Assembly: GCA_019915015.1 (NCBI GenBank)
Contig: JAHBBC010000011.1
Location: 620,001-684,000 of the forward strand
Direction of reading: 5' to 3'
Length of the DNA stretch: 64,000 nucleotides
From: Auriscalpium vulgare
Lineage: Eukaryota > Basidiomycota > Agaricomycetes > Russulales > Auriscalpiaceae
The notes beneath the pieces are model-generated. The model ran no database searches, had not been told where the DNA came from, and was given only the letters and a program-made list of their open reading frames with translations. Of this stretch, positions 53,050 to 63,662 are shown one piece after another (the first letter of the stretch is position 1; each line of letters begins with the position of its first letter). The position numbers were made by a program, and so were the translations under genes.

Positions 53050-56000
53050 CTAGATTTCCTCGTCCTTGTCCTCGAGCTGCGACGGTTTGAGCATACCCGG
53101 AATACGCATCGCCGCGGTGCGCTCCTCCTGCTCTTTCACCTTCGCCTCGGTCTCCTTCTCGTCCAGGAAGAGCTCCGCGTTGTCACCGGAGAACTCCTTC
53201 AGCTGGATCAGGAAGTCGCGCAGAGCGAGCTTGAAGCGGTTCACGTCCGCGTGGTACTCGGCCAAGTTCAGGACGAACGTCAGAATATCCGCACTGCAGA
53301 GACATGAGCAATGACATTCAACGAAACACCATCAGACGACGTACTTCGCGGCGTGCGGGAATGCAGACTTGAGGAGGTTCGCGGTGTACTCCCGTACGAA
53401 CTTCGAGTTCGTCATGGCTGGATCCGTTACAACTGCGGGGTCGAACAGTGGTGCCTTAATCTGGTCCGTCGCGACCAGCTGAATCATCCGCGCTAGTAGC
53501 AAGCACTGGAGCTTGAAGCCACTCTTGTGGTCCGCGTCAGTGAGCACGAAGAACACGTCCTGCAGGAAGCTCAGATAGTATTGCTGGAAGAATGCGTTGG
53601 CTATTGAGGCCTCGGCTGTTGCGAAGTTGTTGATAATCTCCACGCACACTACAACAGCGTCAGAATAGCTCGCGGGGATACAAAGTTGGCACCCACAGTT
53701 CAGACCCGTCTCAGCAATATCGCGCATTGTGTGTTTGATAGCCCAAACGACGCTATCCATTAGCAACTTGAACTGAGCTGGGGGCAGACCGAGCAAAGCT
53801 GACAGCAAGATATCAGCAATGCACATACGCGATGACGCTGAATAAAAGGCTTACATGGGAAACAGTTCAAGTTGAGAGCACGAAGGAGCTTGAAGAAGCC
53901 GACGCGATGCTCGGGGAACTCGGCAAAGTCTTGGTTGATCATGTTTAATGTCGTCTCGAACACGGCATCCAAGATCGCAGGCACTTGAGGCGTGAGCAGG
54001 GCCTGTCAAGGAGCGTAAGCGGAGACCTTCAAAATTTCGCCAATCGAGGTCACTCACCCCAAGTCTTGAAGTGATCGTGGCCATCACATTCAGCACCTCG
54101 GCGTCGCGAGCTTCCGGCACGTTCCGGTTGTAGTCGTTGAGAATGGCATCTAGTAATGGAGGTATCATGTTTGTGCTGACAGCCTCTAGGTCCTCAGCCT
54201 TCTTGATATACGTCTCCACAAGCTTCAAGATCTCTTTTTTGATGGTGCGCAGATGCCGGACTTGCGGCGTCTTCGTTGCAATTTGCCCTACACGCAATTG
54301 CGGTGAGTAAACTCATAGCGCTGTTAATCGAGGCGACCTACCCTGTTTGGCGACAGTCTCGCTGATGATGCCAGACACCGCGCGATATAAACCCAGCATA
54401 TCCAGGTAAATGAGCGCTATCTGAGGCAAAAAAAAGCTGCCAATTGACGTGCACGCCGCCACATTGGTCTTCAGGACATTCGACAATATGCGCAGATTTT
54501 CGGGGTTGTTCAAGACGTCCATATTCGAGGACGCCTGAGTCATGAGCGACTCCCACTGCGTATGACATCAGACATTGCAATATCCACAGGTTTAGAGGCG
54601 TAGATACCGCATTGTTAGGAAGCTCCATGAGCTTCGCGATCAGCTTTTCCTGCTGCGGCTTGTTTGGTTGTGCCGAGATCATGTACCCGACCGCCTCATA
54701 GAACGTGTGAACTTGCTGAGGCGAGAGGTCGACTGTGATGCGATGGAGGAGGCGCAGAATCTCGTCAACAAACGGCTCCTGTTCCTGCGACTGTTGCATG
54801 ACGAAATGCCGCCGGCACTTCTGCGCGATCTTGATGAAGGTGTCGCAGGCCATGTCCTGCACGCCCTCGTGCGTCTCATGCATAAACTCGAAGAGTTTGT
54901 TGACAACTGTCTTGAGGAACTTCCAGTGCGCTTTCAGGAAGCGTGGATATTGACCGACGATGTACATGATGTCCGACGCGACGACCGCCTTGTTGTCCTT
55001 GCCGCGCTTGATTTCGCACAGGCCCAAGAGGTCCTTGATGACGGTGACAAGGAAGCGCTTCTCTGTCTCCTCATCTGACAAAACTGTCGTCAGAGACGGT
55101 ATCATGACATTGCGCGGGAGACTTACTCATAGCCCCAGATATTGAACCGATAGCCCAGCAGAGCGTGTTCAGATTCTGCCATGACCATTCTGTACCATCC
55201 ACCTGCTTCGCAAGCTTCTCGGTCAGGATGGTCTCAGTGTCGGACACGTCCAGGTGAGTCAGGTAAACAAGGAGCTCGCGCATCGACTTGTAGAGGACGA
55301 TGGTGTCCGACTCCTTCATGAACTCGCGAACGATCTCACCCTCCTCATTCTCTACGATGAGCACCTGATACAGAATGAGCGTGAACCTTGAATATAGGAT
55401 TGACGGAAGACAGAAGACGCACCTCCTCTGGCTTGACCATCTTCTCAATCACGACCAAACGCAAGTTCGACAAAACATCCGAGTAGATGTTCTTGCGCAG
55501 TGACACGCCGTTGAGCATGCTCTGCGCACCACTCGTCCCACCCAAGCTCAAGCCCATCAACAACCCACTGTCGCCGATCGGCAAGCTCTGGATCTCATCG
55601 TACAGCTCGGCGACGAGCTTTAGCCAGTACTCAAGGCAGATCTTGAAGATTTCGCGCTCCTCCACTTGCGAGATCTTTACCATGTACAGATGGGCGTTGA
55701 GCAGGACGTCCTGTGTCCGGTCCGACTCAACCGTACGCAGGTGATTTTGCAAGAAGTTGCACAGGAAGAGGGCGAGATTAAGAATGAACTCCTGGCCGGA
55801 ATCGTTCGACTGTGCATAGGCTTGAGCGATATTTGTGTTTGGCGGCACCATCCGGTTGACTGCCGTCATGACCATCTCGAACAGCGAGACGTACTTGGGG
55901 TCATACTCCGGTCCAACGTTCAACGCAGCGACTTCCGCGAGACACTTCAAAGTGATGTTACGGAACTCGGGCACCTCAAGAAACTGTGAACGAAATGAAT

Positions 56001-57047
56001 GAGTTTGACGCGGTAACGGCACAGGAGGTGGGGCCTGAGAACGTACGCGGGTCATGAGAACATCAACGATAGTGGTCTCGAAGATATAGCCCAAAGGAAT
56101 CCAATTGAGAAATCGGAGGAGTGTTTCCAAGGACGCCTTGATCAAGGATGCCTTCGTTGCCTCTTCTAGGATCTCTGTGCACAACTTGAAGATTTCAGAG
56201 AACTCGCCGCACATTTGGTTCTTCAAGTTCTTGATCTTCGTCTGGGTCATTTGCTCCGCAGAAAAGTCGAAGACCTCTTCGGAAAGAAGGCGCAGGATGA
56301 CCATGTTGTTCTCGCATAGTGAGAGGTTCGTTTTGCAAGATTCGACGAGCTCAGGGATGAAGGTAGGCCAGTTGTGCGGCCATTCTTGCTTGAGGATCTA
56401 GAGACGCGAGATGAGGCGCATGACGCGTCGTACGCATTATTACACACCTGAACAAGCGCAAGGTTGAGCTTGTTTATATATGTCTTCTCCTTTCGCATCG
56501 TAGCTTCGTCCGAAGCAACTTTGACCGTGATGCCAACGACAAAGTTGCGAACACCTGCGCCGCCGTCATCACCCGCTCTCCTGCAGCTCAGAAAATATAC
56601 ACACCCTGTCTTTGAGCTTCAGGAAGAGTCTTCCATCGTGTGTTGATGAGTCTTTCCAAGATCTGCAGCCCGATAAACTGCACCGACACGGAAGGACGTA
56701 AGCTTTGAGCACGAGGAATACACGCGAAGAAGCAGTTTAACCTTCGTCTGAGGATAAGATGACCGCTCCATAATGTCAGGGACTCGTGTCCAAGCGTCTG
56801 GGCTTTCTTGGAATTGCGACAGGACTTGCTGGGCAACTTGTTGCTGCGGCGCGAACGGCGAGCGCGTTAGCTAGAGCTGGGATCCTAGGGCAGGTGGCGT
56901 ACCTCCTTGCCGCCTGACCCTGAGTAGAGAGACATCACGACATTGTCCATGAGGGTGATGTCGAACTCCCTCGAGAAATCGAGCAGAGCCTGCAGGCCAA
57001 GCCATGAGTAAGGCGCGCTTCCACGGAGAGAGGGGACTTGCCTCCAT
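53050..57047 (-). CDS. XPO1: Exportin-1 / CRM1 nuclear export receptor
   Basis: Ran-GTP-dependent receptor for leucine-rich nuclear export signals. The first coding exon is only ATGGAG. A GC-AG intron (56990-57041) joins it to [20 protein letters not shown], typical of basidiomycete CRM1 (ME + LDFSREFD). [20 protein letters not shown] belongs to the importin-beta N-terminal domain. HEAT-repeat exons follow. They include [23 protein letters not shown] text ([20 protein letters not shown]) and [20 protein letters not shown], the NES-groove region with the reactive Cys (codon 55016-55018). [20 protein letters not shown] also occurs. The C-terminus ends [20 protein letters not shown] and [16 protein letters not shown]1 is usually about 1,070 residues and this span fits. 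Many introns; exon borders inside the repeats were not all verified. Confidence 0.95.
56990..57041 (-). other. GC-AG intron 1 of XPO1
   Basis: On the minus strand the sequence after ATGGAG is GCAAGT, the consensus of GC-type donors. The acceptor is GCCTGCAG, 52 bases later. It joins Met-Glu to [10 protein letters not shown]. No GT donor gives this N-terminus. Confidence 0.7.
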
Positions 57048-57358
57048 GATTAGGCGCAATCGCGTATTGCGGCGGATGCGGGGATAGATAGGGATAGAGA
57101 GCAGATATGAAAAGAGGAGGTGGAAGACAAGAGGAACGGCGAGCAGGTGAGGATGACCAGAACCTTGCAGTTGCGATTGGGCACAGGGCCTCACACACAG
57201 GCGCCGCCTTACCTCAGCCGTCAAAGTTCTCATCACGTGCCTCTGTGGACTGTCGCGCGCCAACGGAACGCTCCGACGGACCACCGTGGTGCCAGTAAGT
57301 ACTGTAACTGGAAGTATATGAGCGACATTCGACCTGGGAACATGCTGTCTGTTCTGAC

Positions 57359-58668
57359 ATGATGTCTTCGGTACCCAGTACTCAGCGAGCATGGCGCGTT
57401 GTGACACGGGGCCCGCCGAGCAAGGCTCTCAAGTTTGTCACCGACCTGCCCGTGCCTACAAAGCTCGAGTCTGGCCATGTTCTTGTCAAGGTCGAAGCGG
57501 CTGCTTTGAACCCCATGTGCGTTGGACATTACCTTCCCCGTCGTTTCAGCTCTAATCAGGCTCATATGCAGCGGTTATAAGCTCATGAAATGGCTCCCGA
57601 ACTTCGTGGCGCGACGACCGATCACTGCCGAGCAAGACCTTGCCGGCACCGTTGTAGACGGCAATGGCACTCGCTGGAAGGCGGGTGACGCGGTCTGGGG
57701 CATCACCGTTGGCAGTAAGACACAATATTCACTGTCATCGTGCACCTCCCTAAGGACCACTTGCAGAGCCGCATGGCGAAGGTGCCATGAGTGAATACGC
57801 CGTTCTTCCTCAGCACTGCCTTGCGGGTCGCCCTCCCAACGTCACTCCTACGCAAGCGGCTGGCATCGCGACAACAGCTCTTACTGCCTACGAAGCGCTC
57901 TTTGATTCGGCTCATCTCAAGGAAGGGCAGACAGTTTTCATCAATGGCGGCAGCACAGCCGTTGGTGCCTACGCCATCCAACTCGCAAAAGCCAGAGGCC
58001 TCAGGGTGGTCGCGACTGCTTCGGAAAGAAACAGAGAATTTGTGACCAAGATGGGCGCGGACGAGGTGAGCTATTCTCATAATCCCATGCGGTTTCGTAC
58101 TTACTCCTGGGGACAATGCAGTTCATCGACTACACGAAGGTGGATCTCGCGGCCCATCTGTCCAGCAATCCTCCCTCCCCGAAGTTTGACGGGGTGCTCG
58201 AGGCTGTTGGTTTGATCGGCAATGATCTTTATGCTCAGAGCGAACAGTACCTCGCTCCTGGAGGCGTATTTGTCAGTGTTGGCCCACAGCCGGAGGGTCT
58301 GAGTGATGCTGGCAAGTTCACGAAACTTCTGTACAACATCAGCGCTCCCCGTTGGTTTGGAGGCATCAACAGGAAGTGGAGGTTAGTCTCTATTTCGTCT
58401 GACCCCGGTCTGCTTATTGAGCGAAGTTTTCAGCGTGTTGGCATTCTCGCCGAGAGAAGAGGTAATGACTGACCTCCATAATCTCTTTGCGGAAGGTTCG
58501 TGGTCTTGTCGATTAGATACAAGATGCTGATGATGTGCTGCAGGCAAAGTAAAGCCCATCATCGATTCGGTTTACGCTTTTGAGGATGCTCTGAAGGCAT
58601 ACGATAGAATTATGACGAAACGGGCTACCGGGAAAGTCATCGTAAAGGTGGACCCGAACGTCGAGTAA
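57359..58668 (+). CDS. MDR-superfamily NAD(P)-dependent reductase (zinc-less, ToxD-like)
   Basis: Medium-chain dehydrogenase/reductase. The N-terminal GroES-like part reads AWRVVTRGPPSKALKFVTDL, then GHVLVKVEAAALNP, DLAGTVVDGNGTRWKAGDAV and WGITVG. The Rossmann domain has HLKEGQTVFINGGSTAVGAY and AIQLAKARGLRVVATASERN. It continues KFDGVLEAVGLIGNDLY and YLAPGGVFVSVGPQPEGLSD. It ends VYAFEDALKAYDRIMTKRAT and GKVIVKVDPNVE (TAA 58666-58668). The structural-zinc Cys cluster and catalytic-zinc ligands of alcohol dehydrogenases are not seen. It therefore belongs to the enoyl-reductase/quinone-reductase side, like the ToxD group. Six or so exons, in phase. No secondary-metabolite cluster is present, so a housekeeping or detoxifying role is as likely. 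Two adjacent ATGs (57359, 57362) are possible starts. Confidence 0.88.
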
Positions 58669-58863
58669 TCCAAATGACAGTTATATAAATAACACATCGT
58701 GGACTCGTTTGTTATTCGTGAATGTAATGTACATCGTTTGTACTCACTACGCAGACCCGTCATGTGCGCGTGAATTGAAGTCGAGCGGCAACCCGCCGCG
58801 GCGAGTATCCCTGTTGCTCGGTTCAGGCGGTCAAGGCGGCCTCGTCGTCAAAGTTCCGAGGCT

Positions 58864-59292
58864 TCAGGCTGCGATTTCGGCGAACTTGAGGCGGCCAAAA
58901 TCGGCGTGGGGGTAGCGTTCCCTGACGAGCTCGACGACGTGGTCTCGACTAGTACTTGCAGCCGTGAAACGACGCGAGAATCGAAGTATCGGCATGACGA
59001 CGGAAAGCCTGAGAACGCTACAAGTCTGGAAGCGCTGGACATGCAGCCTAACGACAGATACTCTCAACAACCTCGGGAAATGCATAACTTCCAGCTGAGG
59101 ACGCCGACGAGGAAGTTGTGGCACTGCGGCGACCGGCCACAGCAGGGTCACGTGATGGAAGGGCGCGGTTTGTTTACGACGCTGCTCGCGATGCCGTTCT
59201 CGATTTTCCTCCTCCGTCGCTGCCCCGACGTTGTCCTTGATCTCCTCCGCGCTGCTCGCTGCCAGGCCTGCGCTTCCCATCTGCCGCTCCAT
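58864..59292 (-). CDS. Doubtful small gene divergent from CDC27
   Basis: The open frame from MERQMGSAGLAASSAEEIKD continues DNVGAATEEENRERHREQRR with strong third-position GC. After a less convincing middle it ends SRDHVVELVRERYPHADFGR LKFAEIAA, again with strong GC3 (TGA 58864-58866). The two good ends with a weak centre suggest two exons around an unresolved intron. A start at MPILRFSRRF (58995) giving 43 residues is another option. I recognise no family. It starts 72 bases from the CDC27 ATG on the other strand. Confidence 0.35.
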   Translation of the reverse strand: MERQMGSAGLAASSAEEIKDNVGAATEEENRERHREQRRKQTAPFHHVTLLWPVAAVPQLPRRRPQLEVMHFPRLLRVSVVRLHVQRFQTCSVLRLSVVMPILRFSRRFTAASTSRDHVVELVRERYPHADFGRLKFAEIAA

Positions 59293-59364
59293 CGCGCTTC
59301 TCACACGGTGCCATCCCAATATCCGACCGCGCCATTCCCCATGCCCATGCCCTGAGCCAAATCC

Positions 59365-62209
59365 ATGCAGCAAGAGACCAGCCCCACCTTCCTCCCCTTC
59401 CTCTCACAGCGCTTCGGCACCCTTGTGTGGTCATGCATCGACGCCGACCTCCACAAGTCCGCGATCTTCTACGCCGAACGCTACTTTGCCCTCGACCAAG
59501 AGAATCATGACGCGCGGCACCTCTATGCCACGGCAATGCTCCGCGCCGCGCAGCCGCACTCCGCGCTGCACCTCGTGAACCTCCCGCAGGACCAGCGGTG
59601 CAGCGGCTGCTCCGAGCTCAAGGCAAAGTGCTGCTCGCTCCTGGGCAGGCACCGCCAGGCGCGCGAGGCCCTGGAGGACAGCCTGCGGGACCCCGCGTAC
59701 GCGCCGTCACGTTCGTACCCCCCGCCGCTGCGCCCTTGCACGTCGATCTGACCCGCCGCAGCGTCAATAGGGCCGCGCAGCGCGCGCGCGTTTCCGGAGG
59801 AGGCCATCTTGCACTGCCGGTCGGGCCTCGCGGCGCTCAAGGGCAACCTCCCGGAGCACGCCCGGACAAGCTTTCGCCAGTCGCTCGTCCTGAACCCGAT
59901 GATATGGGAGGCGTTCGAGGGCTTGTGCAGCCTCGGTACGCGTTTTTGTCTCTTGATGGGTTTTATTGTGGGCTGACGCGTGTGCTAGGCTCCGTGCCGG
60001 ACATCGAGGAACTGTTCCCCTCGCGCCCGTCGCCCATCAAACGCACGTCACCTGAGGAGCTGCTGCCGTCAACAAGAACTGCGCCGACCGTCCCTGTCGC
60101 CACTGGCGCGGGTTTCTTCACGCCCGACATGGGCAACGCCGGCAACCTGTTTCGAAGACCGGATTTCGCGCACTTGCAGCCCTTCCGCATGGGCCCATCC
60201 GGCCCACGCGACTCCCTGTGCGTGCATCCCTGCCCATCGTGCCTGCGATGCGTTCTGACTGAGCGGTAGCGTGACCAACGAGTCTATCTCCTATGCGCCG
60301 GAGATTTCTGTGCTCCAGGCGCACCACCGCCCCCGAGCCGCCGTGCGCGCGCTGTCCTCTGCAGACGAGACGGGGCCCGCGACGAAAAAGCTGCGCTCGT
60401 CGAGCACCCGCCCGCGGCTCGGGGAGGCCGCCCCCAAGGCGTCCAAGGTCGCGGCGGCGGACGACGGCCGCTCGAAAAAGGCACGCGCACGCCCGGCCTT
60501 GACTCTTGTTAACCTCTTCTCATCTTCTGCCGGTCAGCCTGCGGCAACGTCCTCCAGGAATGCCGCGGCCGGCGGCAGCAAGATCGAGCGCGACTCGGGG
60601 ACCCGGCGCAGCGCGCGGCTGATGAGCGGGGGCAGCAAGGCGTCGCTGACGGGAAAGGTAAGTGTCGTTGCGGCGGCTGGCGCATATAATTGCTGATTGG
60701 CGGGCCTGATCTAGCTCGCGGGCGCGCGAGATCGGCGGCGGCAGCCGGCGCGGACGCTGTCGCACTCGACGGACTCGGATATGGACGACGACCGGCCTGA
60801 GGCCGCGTACTCGCAGTCGCCGCACTCGATAACGCAGTCGCCGCGCTCGGAGGCGTCCCCGGCACCCAGCAACTGGACGGCGAGCCACGAGCAGGCGGCG
60901 CAAGATGCTTATGACAGCGAGCTAGCCGACCAGTACATCTACGATCTCATGCGCCTGTTCGCAAGCGCGACGCGTGCGCTCGCGCTGTATGACACGCGGC
61001 TGTGTATGGAGGAGCTGGACAAGCTGCCGCATGTGCACCAGCGGTCCGCGTACGTGATGGCGATGGTGGGGCGGGCGCACTACGAGCGGACGGACTACAC
61101 GTCTGTACGTACAAGTCTGACTCGGAGTCTGGTCTGGGCTAACGGGTGGCCACGCAGGCGGAGCGTGCCTTCCAGGCGGTGCGCGCGCTGGAGCCGTACC
61201 GGCTGTGGGACATGGAGGTGTACTCGACGCTGCTGTGGCATCTGCAGCGGACGGTGCAGCTGTCGTTCCTCGCGCAGGAGCTGCTGTCGATCGACCCGCG
61301 GTCGCCGCAGGCGTGGATCGCCATCGGGAACACGTTCTCGCTGCAGAAGGAGCGCGCGCAGGCGCTGACGTGCTTCCGGCGCGCGCAGCAGCTGGACCCG
61401 AGCTGTGCGTACGCGTTCACGCTCGCGGGGCACGAGTTCATCGAGGACGACCTGGACAAGGCGGTGCTGTCATTCCAGATGGCGCTGCGTGCGGACGCGC
61501 GGCACTACAACGCCTGGTGCGTGCGATTTGTTTTTCTTATGTGTTTTTGGGGGCCGGGCTGCCGGCACGGGGCCCGGTTCTGATGGACGAGCGCAACGTT
61601 TATGTGCTTATCTGGCGATTTAGGTATGGTCTGGGGACGTGCTACCTGCGGATGAGTAAGATACGGATGGCAGAATACCACTACAGGAAGGCAGCGGAGA
61701 TCCACCCCAACAACGCGGTGCTGCTGGGCTGCGTGGGCATGGTGCGTGCGCGTGTGTGGCCAATGGCGTGCGCTGACGGAGGTGCAGGCGGTGGAGCGCC
61801 GGGCAGATCGACGCGGGGCGCTGGCGCTGTTCGACGAGGCGGTCAGGCTGTCGCCCGAAAACGCGCTGGTGCGGTATCGGCGGGCAAAGCTGCTTATCGC
61901 TATGAAGCGATACGAGGTGCGCTGGTTTATACTTATGGCAGGGTGCGATGGGTTCGGAGCGGGATCGCTGATGCGGGGGATCAGCCGGGGATCCAGGACT
62001 TGGAGACGCTGCTGTCGTCGTCGCCCGAGGAGGCGAACGTGATCTTCCAGCTGGCGCGCGCGTACCGGCTGGTGGGGAACGAGGTGAAGAGCGCGCAGAT
62101 GCTGGCGGTGGCGCGGGATGTGTCGCCGAAGAGCGTGAACAAGATCAAGAAGCTGATGGAGACGGTGAAGGACGAGGGGGCGGGGGACGAGGAGATGGAC
62201 GAGGGCTGA
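59365..62209 (+). CDS. CDC27: Anaphase-promoting complex subunit CDC27 (APC3)
   Basis: TPR scaffold of the APC/C ubiquitin ligase that receives Cdh1/Cdc20. The N-terminal dimerisation TPRs read LVWSCIDADLHKSAIFYAER and YFALDQENHDARHLYATAML, then CRSGLAALKGNLPEHARTSF. A disordered Ser/Pro/Arg-rich insert follows (FFTPDMGNAGNLFRR..., GTRRSARLMSGGSKASL). The C-terminal TPR superhelix includes YVMAMVGRAHYERTDYTS, LLSIDPRSPQAWIAIGNTFS, ALTCFRRAQQLDPSCAYAFT and LAGHEFIEDDLDKAVLSFQM. YGLGTCYLRMSKIRMAEYHY and RKAAEIHPNNAVLLGCVGM come next. It ends in an acidic DEEMDEG tail. Long conserved TPRs in this order are diagnostic of CDC27. A TCACGTGA E-box palindrome (59148-59155) lies about 210 bases upstream. 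Confidence 0.94.
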
Positions 62210-62801
62210 GCGGGGTGGGCGGGGCGGTGCCGGTGGCGCGACAGATGTATGCGGTGGTGTATGTATGTCGCGGGAGCGTGAAGCGATGTTGTGCGTTGGC
62301 GTTATCAGCCGCAGCCGGCGTCGGACGGCGGCGCGTCCGAGGGTCGCCGACGTTACGGGAGGGCCAGACGCCCGGCGCGACGCGAGAAATTATTTGGTGA
62401 TCTGAGTCACGCCGTAACGCGTTGTGATATAAGACGCCGGCTGCTCCCTGCTGTCCTCACTCCCCTTGTCGCCCCTCCCCCGCCATGTCCGTCTAACTCC
62501 CGCGCGCGCCCTCCTCGTCCCCAGCCCCCTCCCACCACCCTCACCGCGTCCCTGTCCCCCCCACGACAGCCTGGCCGCCCCCGCCCACCAGCATGGTTGA
62601 CAAGCACGCCCGCACTTCACAGCACGGCACCCTTCTCTTCGAGCCCTTCATCGTATACCGCATACACCGCTAACAGCCCCCCCGCGCCCGTGTTTTCTGT
62701 ACGTGCCACCCCGCCGCCCCGCGAGCTGTGTGCTGACCGAGTCGCGTGCAGGCGCCCCAACCCCCCCGTATCCGTGCCCCCCCGCGCGCCCCCCGACTCT
62801 G
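62210..62801. other. Promoter region of the following gene
   Basis: A GTGATATAAG TATA-like element lies near 62,423-62,432, in GC-rich DNA about 370 bases upstream of the ATG. Pyrimidine-rich leader sequence follows. A coding upstream exon cannot be joined in frame, so I treat it as a 5' leader that may contain an intron. Confidence 0.4.
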
Positions 62802-63662
62802 ATGGCCTCGGACGCCCCGGTCATGTCCCTCGTCGCCCGCAGCAAGCTGCACCTTGCCCACGGCAGCAAGGACTCGTGCAGCCTGCACCGCTGGGTGCTC
62901 CTCAAAAACTCGATTATCCACGCCCTCCCGTCTGCGACCTGTGCGCCCGCCGCCGCCAACGCCAACGCCAATCTTGTATATAGCCCCGAAGAAGAGGAAG
63001 AGGAGGAGGAGGTGTGCTGCGACGACGAGCACGATTCGTTCATGTTCCCCGACGCCGGCAAGCTGGCCAACTCGGCCGGGGACAGCATGGAGGAGCAGTG
63101 GTTTGATTCGCTGTTGGAGACGCTGGAGGTGGACGAGGAAGACGCCGCGGTGCACGCCTCGCTCCTCCACGCGGACGACGACGACGACTATGCGCCGTTC
63201 ACGCCTGCGACCTCGCCCATGTCCTCCTCGGACGACCTCGTCAGCACCCCTGTGTATAACGACCCGCCCATCTCCATGCCATACCCCGTTGTGTATCCCG
63301 CGTACCACCCGCCCCTCCTTCTGCCGCCCCTGCCCGCGCTCGACTCGAGCTTCCCCCCCATCAGCGTCGCGCTGCCGTACTACGATGCGGACGCGGTGTC
63401 GGACGGCTCGGACGACGAGTTGGACGAGCTGGCGACGCCGACGCTGACGCGGTCGTCGGTGTCGTCGTCGGCCGAGTCTGAGCACCCCCTTTCTGAATCG
63501 ATTCTCCCGCACTCGCGCAGGGGCCTGCGGCGGCGCGGGTCGCCGGAGGTGTACGGGTCTCCGTACGTGTACGCATTCGAGCTGGACCCGCTACCGTTCC
63601 CCGAACTGTCGCATAATGCAGCCCACCCTATGTTTAATAGCCTCTATGATTCCGAGTGCTAG
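62802..63662 (+). CDS. Unknown acidic protein, 286 residues
   Basis: Single-exon frame with strong third-position GC. It starts MASDAPVMSLVARSKLHLAH, continues GSKDSCSLHRWVLLKNSIIH and then becomes acidic, with eight consecutive Glu and later DEEDAAVHASLLHADDDDD. A hydrophobic Pro/Tyr segment follows (MPYPVVYPAYHPPLLLPPLP), then a Ser/Asp-rich region (SDDELDELATPTLTRSSVSS). A conserved-looking end reads GSPYVYAFELDPLPFPELS. I believe the SKLHLAHGS...RWVLLKNS block recurs in other Agaricomycete hypothetical proteins (memory, not checked). No catalytic motif, signal peptide or clear membrane span is seen. Possibly a transcription-related or scaffold protein, but this is not established. Confidence 0.72.
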   Translation: MASDAPVMSLVARSKLHLAHGSKDSCSLHRWVLLKNSIIHALPSATCAPAAANANANLVYSPEEEEEEEEVCCDDEHDSFMFPDAGKLANSAGDSMEEQWFDSLLETLEVDEEDAAVHASLLHADDDDDYAPFTPATSPMSSSDDLVSTPVYNDPPISMPYPVVYPAYHPPLLLPPLPALDSSFPPISVALPYYDADAVSDGSDDELDELATPTLTRSSVSSSAESEHPLSESILPHSRRGLRRRGSPEVYGSPYVYAFELDPLPFPELSHNAAHPMFNSLYDSEC

